This document shows, in pieces, positions 21,703 through 32,443 of a DNA stretch of 64,000 bases (positions within the stretch are counted from its first letter, which is position 1; each line of letters begins with the position of its first letter). Position numbers and translations under genes: made by a program. Source of the stretch: Gammaproteobacteria bacterium. GTDB lineage: Bacteria > Pseudomonadota > Gammaproteobacteria > Steroidobacterales > Steroidobacteraceae. Under the pieces are notes generated by a model. That model was not told the origin of the DNA, did not search any database, and saw nothing but the letters and a program-made list of their open reading frames with translations. The stretch covers positions 1-64,000 of the forward strand of contig VGVB01000001.1 in NCBI GenBank assembly GCA_016882265.1, read 5' to 3'.

Positions 21703-22190
21703 CGCGCGGGCTCCGGCCGGGGCGCCGGTACCGGCGGAGGTGCGGGCATCGTCCAGCCGGGCTCGATCGGCACCAGGTAGCGCATCGTCAGGCGGCGCGA
21801 GCGGAACTTCCAGCAGCCGTCCTCGCGCGCGTACTCGTCCTCGTGGTAGCCGGAGCCGATCAGGCTGCGGCCATCCAGCGTCGCGCGCAGGTCGAGGTAG
21901 CAGACGCCGGTGGCGCGCTCGCCGCAGAGCCGGATCACGTGGTTGTGCACGAAAGGCTCGAACACCGCCGGTCCCAGCAGGTTCTGGTAGCCGGCGAGGA
22001 TCGCCGCGCGGCCGCGGAGCGGCGGCTGCGTGCCGGTGTCCATGCAGCCATCCGCGGTGAAGAGATCCGCCGCGCCGGGGACGTCACGCGTCCACACGCA
22101 GTGCGCGTAACGGCGCGCCAGGTCGCGGATCGCTTCGAGATCGGCGAGCCGGCGCACTTCGGCCGTGAGGCTCTCGTCCCGCCGGCTCAC
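21699..22190 (-). CDS. SnoaL/NTF2-like domain protein
   Basis: LADLEAIRDLARRYAHCVWTRDVPGAADLFTADGCMDTG. Confidence 0.75.
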   Translation of the reverse strand: MSRRDESLTAEVRRLADLEAIRDLARRYAHCVWTRDVPGAADLFTADGCMDTGTQPPLRGRAAILAGYQNLLGPAVFEPFVHNHVIRLCGERATGVCYLDLRATLDGRSLIGSGYHEDEYAREDGCWKFRSRRLTMRYLVPIEPGWTMPAPPPVPAPRPEPAR

Positions 22191-23167
22191 CGGGCCGGAA
22201 CCCGCTTCACCGGGTCGATGCCGGTGAGTCGCGCCAGATTGAGACCGAGGATCTTCGCCTTGTCGTCGTCGGTGACCGGCGCGTAGCCCCACTTCTCCTG
22301 CAGCTCCTCCGGCATCTCCAGATTGCGGATGTAGTCCACCACGCGCGTGAGGTCGTCGAACGGCAGATCGAAGCCGAGCACGATCCTGTCGGCCGGCATC
22401 CACTGCAGCGCGGTACCGATCGCGTGGTAGCCGCGGTACGGCGCGCGCTGGTACCAGCCGAGGATGCCGGACAGGCTCATGTAGAGGTTCCGGTGTTTGC
22501 CGCACAGGCCGATCAGCAGTTCAGTATCCGGCCAGCCGGCGTGGTAGGCGATGATCTTGAGGTCCGGGAAGTCGAGCAGCACGTCATCGAGCTGGCCGAC
22601 GTGGCAGTGGTTGTTCGGCTGCGGGCAGACGTAACTGATCCCGGTGTGGATCGTCAGCGGCACGCCGAGTTCGCTCGCCTTCTCGTAGAACGGCCACAGC
22701 CGCCGGTCATTGATCGGGCCCTCGTCCTCCGGCGTGTACAGCTTGCACAGCTTCGCGCCCTTCTCCCTGAACAGGAACTCGAGCTCCCAGTTGGCCTGCT
22801 TCGTGCCGCGGCGGATCACCGGCCCGACGTTGGCCTCGAGATACATGCGGTTCGGGTAGGGCGCGATCTGCTGCAGCATGAAGCCGTTGGTGGACAGCGA
22901 GACGACGCCGCCGGTGACGTCCATCATCGGCTCGCGCAGGCAGAAGGCGACGTCGACGCGCGCCTTGTCCATCTCGCCGATCAGCGCGCTGGCGATCGGC
23001 TTGGGCCAGTCGCTGCTGCTCAGGTCGCGCCCCGACCAGGCGCGCATCACGCCGTCGACGCTGCCCCACCAGCGGTGCACGTCCGGGTAGTAGTCGATTT
23101 CACTCATGGTCTGCAGGTTCATGAAGTGAAATTCGGTCATGGCGACGAAGAAGTCGCGGTCGCTCAT
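22187..23167 (-). CDS. Amidohydrolase family protein
   Basis: GVPLTIHTGISYVCPQPNNHCHVGQLDDVLLDFPDLKIIAYHAGWP..GFDLPF. Confidence 0.85.
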   Translation of the reverse strand: MSDRDFFVAMTEFHFMNLQTMSEIDYYPDVHRWWGSVDGVMRAWSGRDLSSSDWPKPIASALIGEMDKARVDVAFCLREPMMDVTGGVVSLSTNGFMLQQIAPYPNRMYLEANVGPVIRRGTKQANWELEFLFREKGAKLCKLYTPEDEGPINDRRLWPFYEKASELGVPLTIHTGISYVCPQPNNHCHVGQLDDVLLDFPDLKIIAYHAGWPDTELLIGLCGKHRNLYMSLSGILGWYQRAPYRGYHAIGTALQWMPADRIVLGFDLPFDDLTRVVDYIRNLEMPEELQEKWGYAPVTDDDKAKILGLNLARLTGIDPVKRVPAR

Positions 23168-23246
23168 CCTGTGGATCCCCCGTGTCGTGGCTGGTGCGAA
23201 TCGGACACCGCGGACCTGTCTGGCCCGCGGTGCCGGCTGCGTCTGC

Positions 23247-25676
23247 TCAGTACTCGAAGCGGACGTCGAGGCCGTAGGTACGCGGTTCGCCCCAGCTCGC
23301 CGAGCCGGCCGTGACCCAGCCCTGGTAGGACATCGTCGAGTAGCTCTCGTCGGTGAGGTTCTTGCCCCACAGCGCGACGCTGAATCGCCCGTGCTCGCTG
23401 TTGCCGAACGGAATCTCGGACAGCGTCAGGCGCGCGTTCAGCAGGCTGAATGCCGGCGTCACCGACATGATCTCGACATTCGGCACGTCCGCGTTCAGCG
23501 GCGTGCTGGTCCGCGCGCGGTGCGAATAGTCGAGGTTGGCCGCGAGCGTCCCCGGCAGGCCGAAGTCCGGGAAGCGGTAGTTGACCGCAACCGTGTAGTC
23601 GCCCTTCGGTGTGACCAACCGCCTCCGGGCGGTCACGTCCTGGCCGGTGGACGGATCGATCCACAGGTCGTACTGGTGGTCGAGCGTGGCGTAGCTCGCG
23701 GTGATCAGCAGGTTCTCGGTCGCGGCGAAGGCCAGATCGAGTTCCATTCCCTCATAGGTCGAGCTGCCAACGTTCTCGGTCTTCCAGCCGCCCGAGGGCA
23801 GCGCTACCGACTTCTGCTCGTCGGTGAATTCGCTGCGGAAGATCGCCAGATTGGCGCGCAGGCGCCGGTCCATGAACTCGCCCTTCAGGCCGAGCTCGTA
23901 GGACTCCATCTCCTCGGGCTCGAAGCCCGCGGAGAAGGCCGCCGCGGTGCCCGGACCGGACACCGGATCGAAGCCGCCGCTGGTGTAGCCCTTCGAGTAC
24001 TTGGCGTAGGTCATCAGGTCGTCGGACCAGTGGAAGTTGAACGACAGCGCCGGCGTGACCTGCGAGAAGGTGCGGCTGCCCTCGGCCCGCGAATAGCCCA
24101 CGCCCGGCGCGGCGATCGGTACCGGCGGCGCCACCAGCATGACGGTCCCCGGCGCCGTCGGCACGACTACGTAGCCGGTCGTCCAGCCGAGGTTGTAACC
24201 GATCGCGAAGCGATCATCCTCGGTGTAGCGGACGCCCGGGACGATCTCAAGGCGCTGGCCGAACACATCGGGCCGCCAGCTCAACTGGCCGAACACGGCC
24301 CAGGACTTGCTCTTCGCCCAGCGCAGGCCCTTTTCGTCGACCATCACGAAGTCGACGCCGGGGAAGCCGGAGCCGGCGACCATGTACAGGCCGACGTTCG
24401 GGCCGGAATGCTGGAAGCCGTTCTCCTTGGCCCAGTACACGCCGGCGGTGTAGTTGAAGGTATCGCTGACGTCGCCGAGGAACTGGAACTCCTGCGATAC
24501 GGAGCGGTTGTACAGCACGACCGGATGCGATTCGCCGGTGAATGGGTTGCGGGCGCCGCCGAGGTTGCCGTACGGATCGATCATCAGCAGCGGGCCGCTG
24601 TCCGAGCGGACGTCGGCGGCGCCGGCATAGGCGCCGTAGTTGTACTCGTTGCTGGTATCGACGATCCGGTAACCGGTGATCGAGCGGATCGTCAGTGCGT
24701 CGGTCGCTTGCCACTCGACGTTCAGCGTATGGCCGTGGATGAGATTTTCGTTCTTCGACAGCGCGAACGGGTAGTACAGCTCCTTCAGCTTGGTCGGCGA
24801 GCAGCCGTTGACGAACGCGGTGATGCGCGGGTCGCCGGTGAAGGCCATCTGGGTGATCGTCGGGGACGGATACCGGCACTGCGGCTGCGTGTCATAGCCG
24901 CTGGCGTCGGAACGGTCGTAGCCGTAGTCCACGGTCAGGTTGTCGTTCGGCTGCCAGCGCAGGTCGACGCGGAAGGCATTGACGTCGCGCTTGCCGAATT
25001 CGACGCCGCCCGGCGCGGTGTTCTCGATCTCGCCGTGATCGCGGGTCAGCCACAGGTAGGACAGCTTGGCCGCAAAGGTGTCGCCGACCGGAATGTTGAT
25101 GATCGTGCGCGCGCGGTACTGGCCGTAGTTTGCGCCGGACAGCTCCTGCTTCAAACCAAACTCGCCGAGCCGCGGCCGCGCTGTGAAGATGTTGATCGCG
25201 CCGCCGGACGCATTGCGTCCGGACATCACGCCCTGCGGGCCCTTCAGGATCTCGATGCGCTCGAGGTCTGCGGCCGGGTTGTTGAGGCCGACGAGTTGCG
25301 ACCAGAACACGCCGTCCACATGGACGGCGATCGGATTCGGCGCGCTGACGAAGGCCGTGTTGGTGGTCAGGCCGCGGAAAGTCGGGAAGAAGTAATCGGC
25401 GCTGCCCGGATAGGGGGCAAGGCTCACGCCCGGGATCGAGCCGTCGTTGATGTCGGCGAGGCTGACGATACCGCGGTTCTCCAGCGCCACCGCATCCACC
25501 GCGAGTACCGAAATCGGCACGTCCTGCAGGTTCTCGGAACGCTTCTGCGCGGTCACGATGACTTCGGTCAGAACCGCCTCGTTGCCGCGCTCCGCCTCGG
25601 CGGCGCTGACGGTTGGCACAGCCAGCGCCGTGAGGATGGCGCCAATCGTGAGCCGAAGAGTGTTCTGCGCATTCAT
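23247..25676 (-). CDS. TonB-dependent receptor
   Basis: TEVIVTAQKRSENLQDVPISVLAVDA..GPQGVMSGRNASGGAINIFTARP; C-terminal ..YGLDVRFEY. Confidence 0.93.
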   Translation of the reverse strand: MNAQNTLRLTIGAILTALAVPTVSAAEAERGNEAVLTEVIVTAQKRSENLQDVPISVLAVDAVALENRGIVSLADINDGSIPGVSLAPYPGSADYFFPTFRGLTTNTAFVSAPNPIAVHVDGVFWSQLVGLNNPAADLERIEILKGPQGVMSGRNASGGAINIFTARPRLGEFGLKQELSGANYGQYRARTIINIPVGDTFAAKLSYLWLTRDHGEIENTAPGGVEFGKRDVNAFRVDLRWQPNDNLTVDYGYDRSDASGYDTQPQCRYPSPTITQMAFTGDPRITAFVNGCSPTKLKELYYPFALSKNENLIHGHTLNVEWQATDALTIRSITGYRIVDTSNEYNYGAYAGAADVRSDSGPLLMIDPYGNLGGARNPFTGESHPVVLYNRSVSQEFQFLGDVSDTFNYTAGVYWAKENGFQHSGPNVGLYMVAGSGFPGVDFVMVDEKGLRWAKSKSWAVFGQLSWRPDVFGQRLEIVPGVRYTEDDRFAIGYNLGWTTGYVVVPTAPGTVMLVAPPVPIAAPGVGYSRAEGSRTFSQVTPALSFNFHWSDDLMTYAKYSKGYTSGGFDPVSGPGTAAAFSAGFEPEEMESYELGLKGEFMDRRLRANLAIFRSEFTDEQKSVALPSGGWKTENVGSSTYEGMELDLAFAATENLLITASYATLDHQYDLWIDPSTGQDVTARRRLVTPKGDYTVAVNYRFPDFGLPGTLAANLDYSHRARTSTPLNADVPNVEIMSVTPAFSLLNARLTLSEIPFGNSEHGRFSVALWGKNLTDESYSTMSYQGWVTAGSASWGEPRTYGLDVRFEY

Positions 25677-25876
25677 GTCAATAACTCCTGCTGGTGACAT
25701 TGCCTCGGTGACAGGCCGTGTTGTGCTCCGGCAACAGACATTCCGGCACACGACCCCTCTGCTAGCACAAGATAGCAAATGATTCCACAGCGATCCTAGT
25801 CCATTGGGACGATATCGCGGACGGCGCGAACGCCGCGTATTCTGCGGACCGCTGCCCCGGCGCCAGGAGACCAGGC

Positions 25877-27568
25877 GTGGCTTTTTCGTCAATGTCGGAA
25901 CGGGTCACGGACGTGCTGGTGGTCGGCTCGGGCGCCAGCGGCCTGACCGCGGCCGTGACCGCGGCACTCGCTGGTGCCCGCGTGCTGGTCATCGAGCGCA
26001 GCCATCTCTACGGCGGCACCTCGGCGACCTCGGGCGGCACGATCTGGATTCCGAATAATCATCTGCTCGGGCCGGCCGGCGGCGCCGACAGCGAGGCCGA
26101 AGCGCTGGAATACCTGCGTGCGCTGGCCGGGACCGATGCCAGCGAGGTGCGGATCCGCGCCTACGTCGCCGCGGCGCCGCGCATGTTCCGCTGCCTCGAC
26201 GAACAGGCCGGCCTGCGCTGCGAATCGCTCCCCCGCTACTGCGACTACCATCCAGAGCTGCCCGGTGGCAAGCCGGGTTACCGCAGTTGCCAGGCACTGC
26301 CGATCCGGGCCGACGCACTCGGTGGCGACTTCGCCGCGCTGCAGCCGCCGCACCTGTGCACGACGGCCTTCGGCCGCATCAACTGGACCGCGCGCGAGGC
26401 GCATCCGCTGATCACGCAGGGGCCGGGCGCGAAGTCCATCTTCCTGCGCATTGCGCTCCAGTACTGGCTCGACGTCGGCCAGCGCTGGCGCACGCCGCGC
26501 GACCGGCGGCTGACCGGCGGCGGCGCGCTGATCGCGCGCCTGCTGATCGCGGCCCGGCAGCGGGGCGTGACGCTGCAGCTCTCCACGTCGCTGACGGACT
26601 TCGTGGTCGAGGACGGCCGGGTCGTCGGCGCCGTCGTCGACCGTGACGGTGTGTCGGAGCGCATCCGCGCGGCTCGCGGCGTGATCGTCGCCTCCGGCGG
26701 CTTCGAGCGCAACGCGGAGCTGCGCGCACGCTTCCTGCCGCAACCGAGTTCGGCCGCCTGGTCGGCTGGCGTGCCTTCGAACACCGGTGCGCCGATCGAG
26801 GCCGCGGCGCGCGTTGGGGCCGCGCTCGCCAATCTCGATTCGGCCTGGTGGGCGCCGGGCCTCAAGCTTGCGGACGAGGATCGCGCGCGCCCGCTGTTCG
26901 TCGAGCGCGCGCTGCCGGGGTCGCTGATGGTGGACCAGAGCGGCCAGCGCTTCTGCAACGAGGCGGCGTCCTATCACGTGACTGGCGGCATCATGGCGCG
27001 GCGCGCGGGCACGGCGCCGGCGTGGTTGGTGTTCGACGCGCGCTATCGCGGCAGGTACGCCATCGGGCCACTGTTCCCGGGGCCGCCGCGCTTCGACGCG
27101 CGGCTGCGGCCGAGCCTGCGCGCGCTGCTGCGCCGCGCCGACTCGATCGGTGAGCTGGCAGCGCTGATCGACGTGCCGGCGGCGGCTCTCGAGGCCACGA
27201 TCGCGCGGTTCAATGGCCTGGCACAGCAGGGCCGGGATCCTGATTTTCAGCGTGGCGCGAGCCTGTACGATCGTTATTACGGCGATGCGGCGGTCACGCC
27301 GAATCCCTGTCTGGCGCCGCTCACGCGCGCACCGTTCTACGCGCTGCCCGTCTGTCCCGGTGAACTCGGTACCAACGGCGGCATCGTGACCGATCAGCAC
27401 GGTCGGGCGCTGACCGCGGACGCAAAGCCCATCGCCGGCCTGTACGCCGCCGGCAACTGCGCCGCCTCGCCGATGGGCCGCAGCTATCCGGCCGCCGGCG
27501 CGACGCTCGGTGCCGGCATGACTTTCGGCTGGCTGGCCGCGCGCCACGCGCTGGGCGTTGCCGACTGA
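25877..27568 (+). CDS. FAD-dependent oxidoreductase, 3-ketosteroid-1-dehydrogenase-like
   Basis: DVLVVGSGASGLTAAVTAALAGARVLVIERSHLYGGTSATSGGTIWIPNN..GLYAAGNCAASPMGRSYPAAGATLGAGMTFG. Confidence 0.88.
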   Translation: MAFSSMSERVTDVLVVGSGASGLTAAVTAALAGARVLVIERSHLYGGTSATSGGTIWIPNNHLLGPAGGADSEAEALEYLRALAGTDASEVRIRAYVAAAPRMFRCLDEQAGLRCESLPRYCDYHPELPGGKPGYRSCQALPIRADALGGDFAALQPPHLCTTAFGRINWTAREAHPLITQGPGAKSIFLRIALQYWLDVGQRWRTPRDRRLTGGGALIARLLIAARQRGVTLQLSTSLTDFVVEDGRVVGAVVDRDGVSERIRAARGVIVASGGFERNAELRARFLPQPSSAAWSAGVPSNTGAPIEAAARVGAALANLDSAWWAPGLKLADEDRARPLFVERALPGSLMVDQSGQRFCNEAASYHVTGGIMARRAGTAPAWLVFDARYRGRYAIGPLFPGPPRFDARLRPSLRALLRRADSIGELAALIDVPAAALEATIARFNGLAQQGRDPDFQRGASLYDRYYGDAAVTPNPCLAPLTRAPFYALPVCPGELGTNGGIVTDQHGRALTADAKPIAGLYAAGNCAASPMGRSYPAAGATLGAGMTFGWLAARHALGVAD

Positions 27569-27612
27569 GCGACCGGGGCGCCCGCCGGCCAGCGTGCACT
27601 GAGGGAGTTGCC

Positions 27613-28248
27613 ATGTCCGAACCACATTGCGGCGCGACCATCGAGCAGCGCCTCGACCGCCTCGAGTCGATCGAGCAGATCCGCCAGCTCGCCGCGCGCT
27701 ATTCGCTCGCGCTCGACATGCGCGATCTCGATGCGCTGGTCGGACTGTTCCCGGCGGACGTGCGCGTCGGCAAGGGGCACAGCGGCCGCGCCGCACTGCG
27801 GGCGTGGTTCGATCAGACGCTGCGCGTGCAGTTCACCGGCACCGCGCACCACATCGGCAACCACATCATCGAGTTCGCGGATGCGGACCACGCCCGCGGT
27901 GTGGTCTATTCGAAGAACGAGCACGAGACCCCCACCGAGTGGGTGATCATGCAGATGATGTACGTGGACGATTACGAGCGGATCGGCGGGCGCTGGTATT
28001 TCCGCCGGCGCCTGCCGCTGTACTGGTATGCGACTGACCTGAACCGGCCGCCGCTCGGGCCGAAGAAGATGCGCTGGCCCGGAGTCGAACCCTACGACGG
28101 TGGCTACCACGACCTGTTCCCGAGCTGGCGCGAGTTCTGGGACCGCAGTGGCCCGCCCGACGGACCGGTACCGGAGCCGGTGCCGTTCGACGAGTTCATC
28201 GCGCGGCTGCGGCGCGGCGCGCCGGCCCCGTCCATCAAGGTGCGCTGA
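27613..28248 (+). CDS. SnoaL/NTF2-like domain protein
   Basis: RLDRLESIEQIRQLAARYSLALDMRDLDALVGLFPADVRV. Confidence 0.78.
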   Translation: MSEPHCGATIEQRLDRLESIEQIRQLAARYSLALDMRDLDALVGLFPADVRVGKGHSGRAALRAWFDQTLRVQFTGTAHHIGNHIIEFADADHARGVVYSKNEHETPTEWVIMQMMYVDDYERIGGRWYFRRRLPLYWYATDLNRPPLGPKKMRWPGVEPYDGGYHDLFPSWREFWDRSGPPDGPVPEPVPFDEFIARLRRGAPAPSIKVR

Positions 28249-28296
28249 GGAACTCCGCGGCCGCCGACGGCCGCGGCACGCCGCCCGACCCGGCGC

Positions 28297-28803
28297 TTAC
28301 TTGTGGTCCCGGTGCGCGGCGAAGGCGATCCGGTCGAGCACGCCGAGCAGTACGGCGGAGACGACGAAGGTCAGGTGCAGGAGCACGTACCACATGATCT
28401 TGTCGTTCTGGACTTTCTGCGCGTCCATGAAGATGCGCAGCAGGTGAATCGACGAGATCGCGACGATCGAGGCCGCCACCTTGAGCTTGAGCGTGCCAGC
28501 GTCGAGACGGCCAAGCCAGCCGAGCGAGTCGGTGCCGGCCGCATCGATGCGCGAGACGAAGTTCTCGTAACCGGAGAACATCACCATCACGATCAGGCTG
28601 CCGACCAGCACGATGTCGATCATCGACAGCACGGTCAGCACCAGGTCGGCCTCGCTCGCCCCGAGCACGTGCACCAGCACGTGATACGCTTCCTGGAAGA
28701 ACTTCATGCCGAGCGCGATCAGCGCCAGCGACAGCCCGAGGTACAACGGCGCGAGCAGCCAGCGACTGGCGAACAGCAGCGTCTCGATCTGGCGTTCCAG
28801 CAT
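28297..28803 (-). CDS. UPF0114 family membrane protein (YqhA-like)
   Basis: [37 protein letters not shown]...[12 protein letters not shown]. Confidence 0.88.
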   Translation of the reverse strand: MLERQIETLLFASRWLLAPLYLGLSLALIALGMKFFQEAYHVLVHVLGASEADLVLTVLSMIDIVLVGSLIVMVMFSGYENFVSRIDAAGTDSLGWLGRLDAGTLKLKVAASIVAISSIHLLRIFMDAQKVQNDKIMWYVLLHLTFVVSAVLLGVLDRIAFAAHRDHK

Positions 28804-28968
28804 GGTCACTCCCGGCCGGGCGGGATGCACCGGTTCGTGGCGGCGGCATTGTAGCGGTCCGGGCGGAGGTTCGGCGCGAGAGGCAGGCGGTTGGCGTGGT
28901 CCGTGTTGACGGTTGCCGATAGCGGAACCAGAATGGAGCTGAAACGGTACCAGCCGGAGCTGGCGGCC

Positions 28969-29287
28969 ATGCCCGTGGACTTCTCGGTCAAACAAGTGCC
29001 GGATGCGGTGGCGCAACGCCTGCGCGATCGTGCGCAGCGACATCACCGCTCCCTGCAACGTGAGCTGCTGTGCATTCTGGAGGCGGCGTCCAGCGAGGAG
29101 AGCCGACCGCTGGCAGTGGCCGAGCCGACTCCCGGCTGGCCAGCGGACGCTGGCGCCGGGCAGCCGGAGCAGCGCCGCGCCAGGGCGCGGCGGCACCTCA
29201 CACTCGAGGAACTGTGGGAGCGGGCGCGGCGCTTGGGTCCGCCCATCGGCGGCGAATCCTCTGCAAGTCTGATCCGGCGTGATCGGG

Positions 29288-29307
<20 letters not shown>
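28969..29307 (+). CDS. Antitoxin (FitA/VapB-like) of PIN module
   Basis: [40 protein letters not shown] followed by an extended C-terminus; overlaps the PIN gene. Confidence 0.75.
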
Positions 29308-30774
<1,467 letters not shown>

Positions 30775-31074
30775 CACGGCGGGCGCCACGCCGTCGCTGG
30801 CTTGCTACGTGTGCCGGTGGCGGTCCCATCTACGGCCATCCAGCCCGCCGGCGCCATTCCGATCGGAGGCCCTACAGGATGCTCTACCGGCCTTGACGAT
30901 CGACCCCCGATGGCGGCACTGTGCAAAGGAGCGGCTGGAGCCCCGCAGCAAGGGTTCGGTCAGGGCGGAGTTCGGGGTTCCCGCAGCAGGCGGCGCAGCC
31001 GGTTGGCCCCTGAGGTACCTGGCCTCCCGGCCGGCGAGCACGGCACACAGGAATCCGACTTGCCGGGGGGTCTC

Positions 31075-31731
31075 ATGAGAAGCAGGTCGCTCGCACTTGC
31101 CATCTTCCTGTCATCAGTCGTCGGGATCGCCGCGGCCCAGACAGCCGAGGCGTCGGTTCCGAATGAACCAGTCCAGAACAGCCGTGTGCCTGGGCAGAAA
31201 CAGGGCGACGCTGCCGGTAGCTGCATCCCCATGAAGCCGGAGCAGAAACGCGGCAACGTCGCAGGCAGCTGCATTTCCGAAACGCCGGGGCAGAAGCGCG
31301 GGGATGTCCGAGCCGACTGTGACCCCGGGATCCGTGGGCAGAAGCACGGCGACGTCGCCGCTAGCTGCATCAGTTTTCGGGAAGGCTCGAACGTCGTTGA
31401 CACCTTCTCTGGCGGCGTGAAGCTCCTTGCGACGGTGCGGAAGGGTGTGCTCGTCGGCTATTCCGCCGTCGATCGCCGCGGGCAGGCCCTCCAGGTCAGC
31501 GTGTCACGCGATTCGGTCCCCGGCGTGCGGCCCGATCCGCTCGCCCGCATGGAGCAGCGCGCGCAGGACCACGCCCAGCAGAGGCGTGAGGCATGGGAAC
31601 GCGCCATGCAGGAAGCAGAGTCACACCGCGAAGAGAAAGGCTGCTACCTGTTCATCTTCGATGCAGACGGGGCGCCGGTCGGAGTGTCGTACGGCCGCTG
31701 TCCGAAAGGGGTTGCCCGGACCAGCAAGTGA
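31075..31731 (+). CDS. Secreted protein with four ~16-aa Cys-containing tandem repeats
   Basis: VPGQKQGDAAGSCIPMK / PEQKRGNVAGSCISET / PGQKRGDVRADCDPGI / RGQKHGDVAASCISF after a signal peptide. Confidence 0.7.
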   Translation: MRSRSLALAIFLSSVVGIAAAQTAEASVPNEPVQNSRVPGQKQGDAAGSCIPMKPEQKRGNVAGSCISETPGQKRGDVRADCDPGIRGQKHGDVAASCISFREGSNVVDTFSGGVKLLATVRKGVLVGYSAVDRRGQALQVSVSRDSVPGVRPDPLARMEQRAQDHAQQRREAWERAMQEAESHREEKGCYLFIFDADGAPVGVSYGRCPKGVARTSK

Positions 31732-31735
31732 CCGC

Positions 31736-32443
31736 GTGCCGCAGGTCCACTTCTTCTTCGACCAGCAGCGCTGCACGGGCTGCGGCGCCTGCGCAGTCGC
31801 GTGCAAGGATTGGAACGACGTGCCGGCCGGCGGCGAGGCCCAGTGGCGGCGGGTCTACTCGAGCGAGTTCGGCCGCTATCCCGAGGTGGACGTCGTCCAC
31901 CTCTGCGTGAGCTGCCTGCATTGCAGCGAACCTGCCTGTGCCAAGGCCTGTCCCACAGGCGCGATCATGAAACAGGCGGCGACCGGCGCGGTGCTCGTGG
32001 ACCGCGACATCTGCCGCGGCTGCCGGCAGTGCCAGCGGGCATGTCCCTATGGCGCGCCCCAGTACAGTCCCGGCGACCGGCGCATGATGAAGTGCACCTT
32101 CTGTGTGGACCGGCAGGCACAGGGGCTGAAGCCGGCCTGTGTCGATGCCTGCCCGTACTTCGCGCTCGACGCGGGCACCGAGGCTCAGTTACGGGCGCGG
32201 CACGGCGCACTCACGCCGTTCGCCGCCGGCACTCTGCCCGGAATCGACGAGGAGCACGCGGCGACCAGGCCGTCGCTCTTCGTCGCCGTGCGGGCGCTGC
32301 GCGCCGGGGGTGAGCCCACGACGCGCAGGAACGGCAGGATCGTCGGTCACCTCCGGTCCGTGCCGGGTCCGCCACCCGACGAGTGGCGCGAACGGGCCCG
32401 CACGCCGCTGGTGCCGAAGTCGCGACGCGACTCATGCGGGTAG
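31736..32443 (+). CDS. 4Fe-4S ferredoxin-type electron transfer subunit (DmsB-like)
   Basis: Four Cys clusters: CTGCGACAVAC, CVSCLHCSEPACAKAC, CRGCRQCQRAC, CTFCVDRQAQGLKPACVDAC. GTG start. Confidence 0.92.
   Translation: MPQVHFFFDQQRCTGCGACAVACKDWNDVPAGGEAQWRRVYSSEFGRYPEVDVVHLCVSCLHCSEPACAKACPTGAIMKQAATGAVLVDRDICRGCRQCQRACPYGAPQYSPGDRRMMKCTFCVDRQAQGLKPACVDACPYFALDAGTEAQLRARHGALTPFAAGTLPGIDEEHAATRPSLFVAVRALRAGGEPTTRRNGRIVGHLRSVPGPPPDEWRERARTPLVPKSRRDSCG

Noticed and set aside
23139-25697. 852-aa plus-strand ORF
   Set aside because: Antisense shadow of the TonB-dependent receptor; low-complexity Arg/Ala/Val translation with no domain pattern.
31000-31400. 48-bp periodicity as a CRISPR-like array
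   Set aside because: Repeats are contiguous, translate in one frame and have no spacers; it is a protein repeat.
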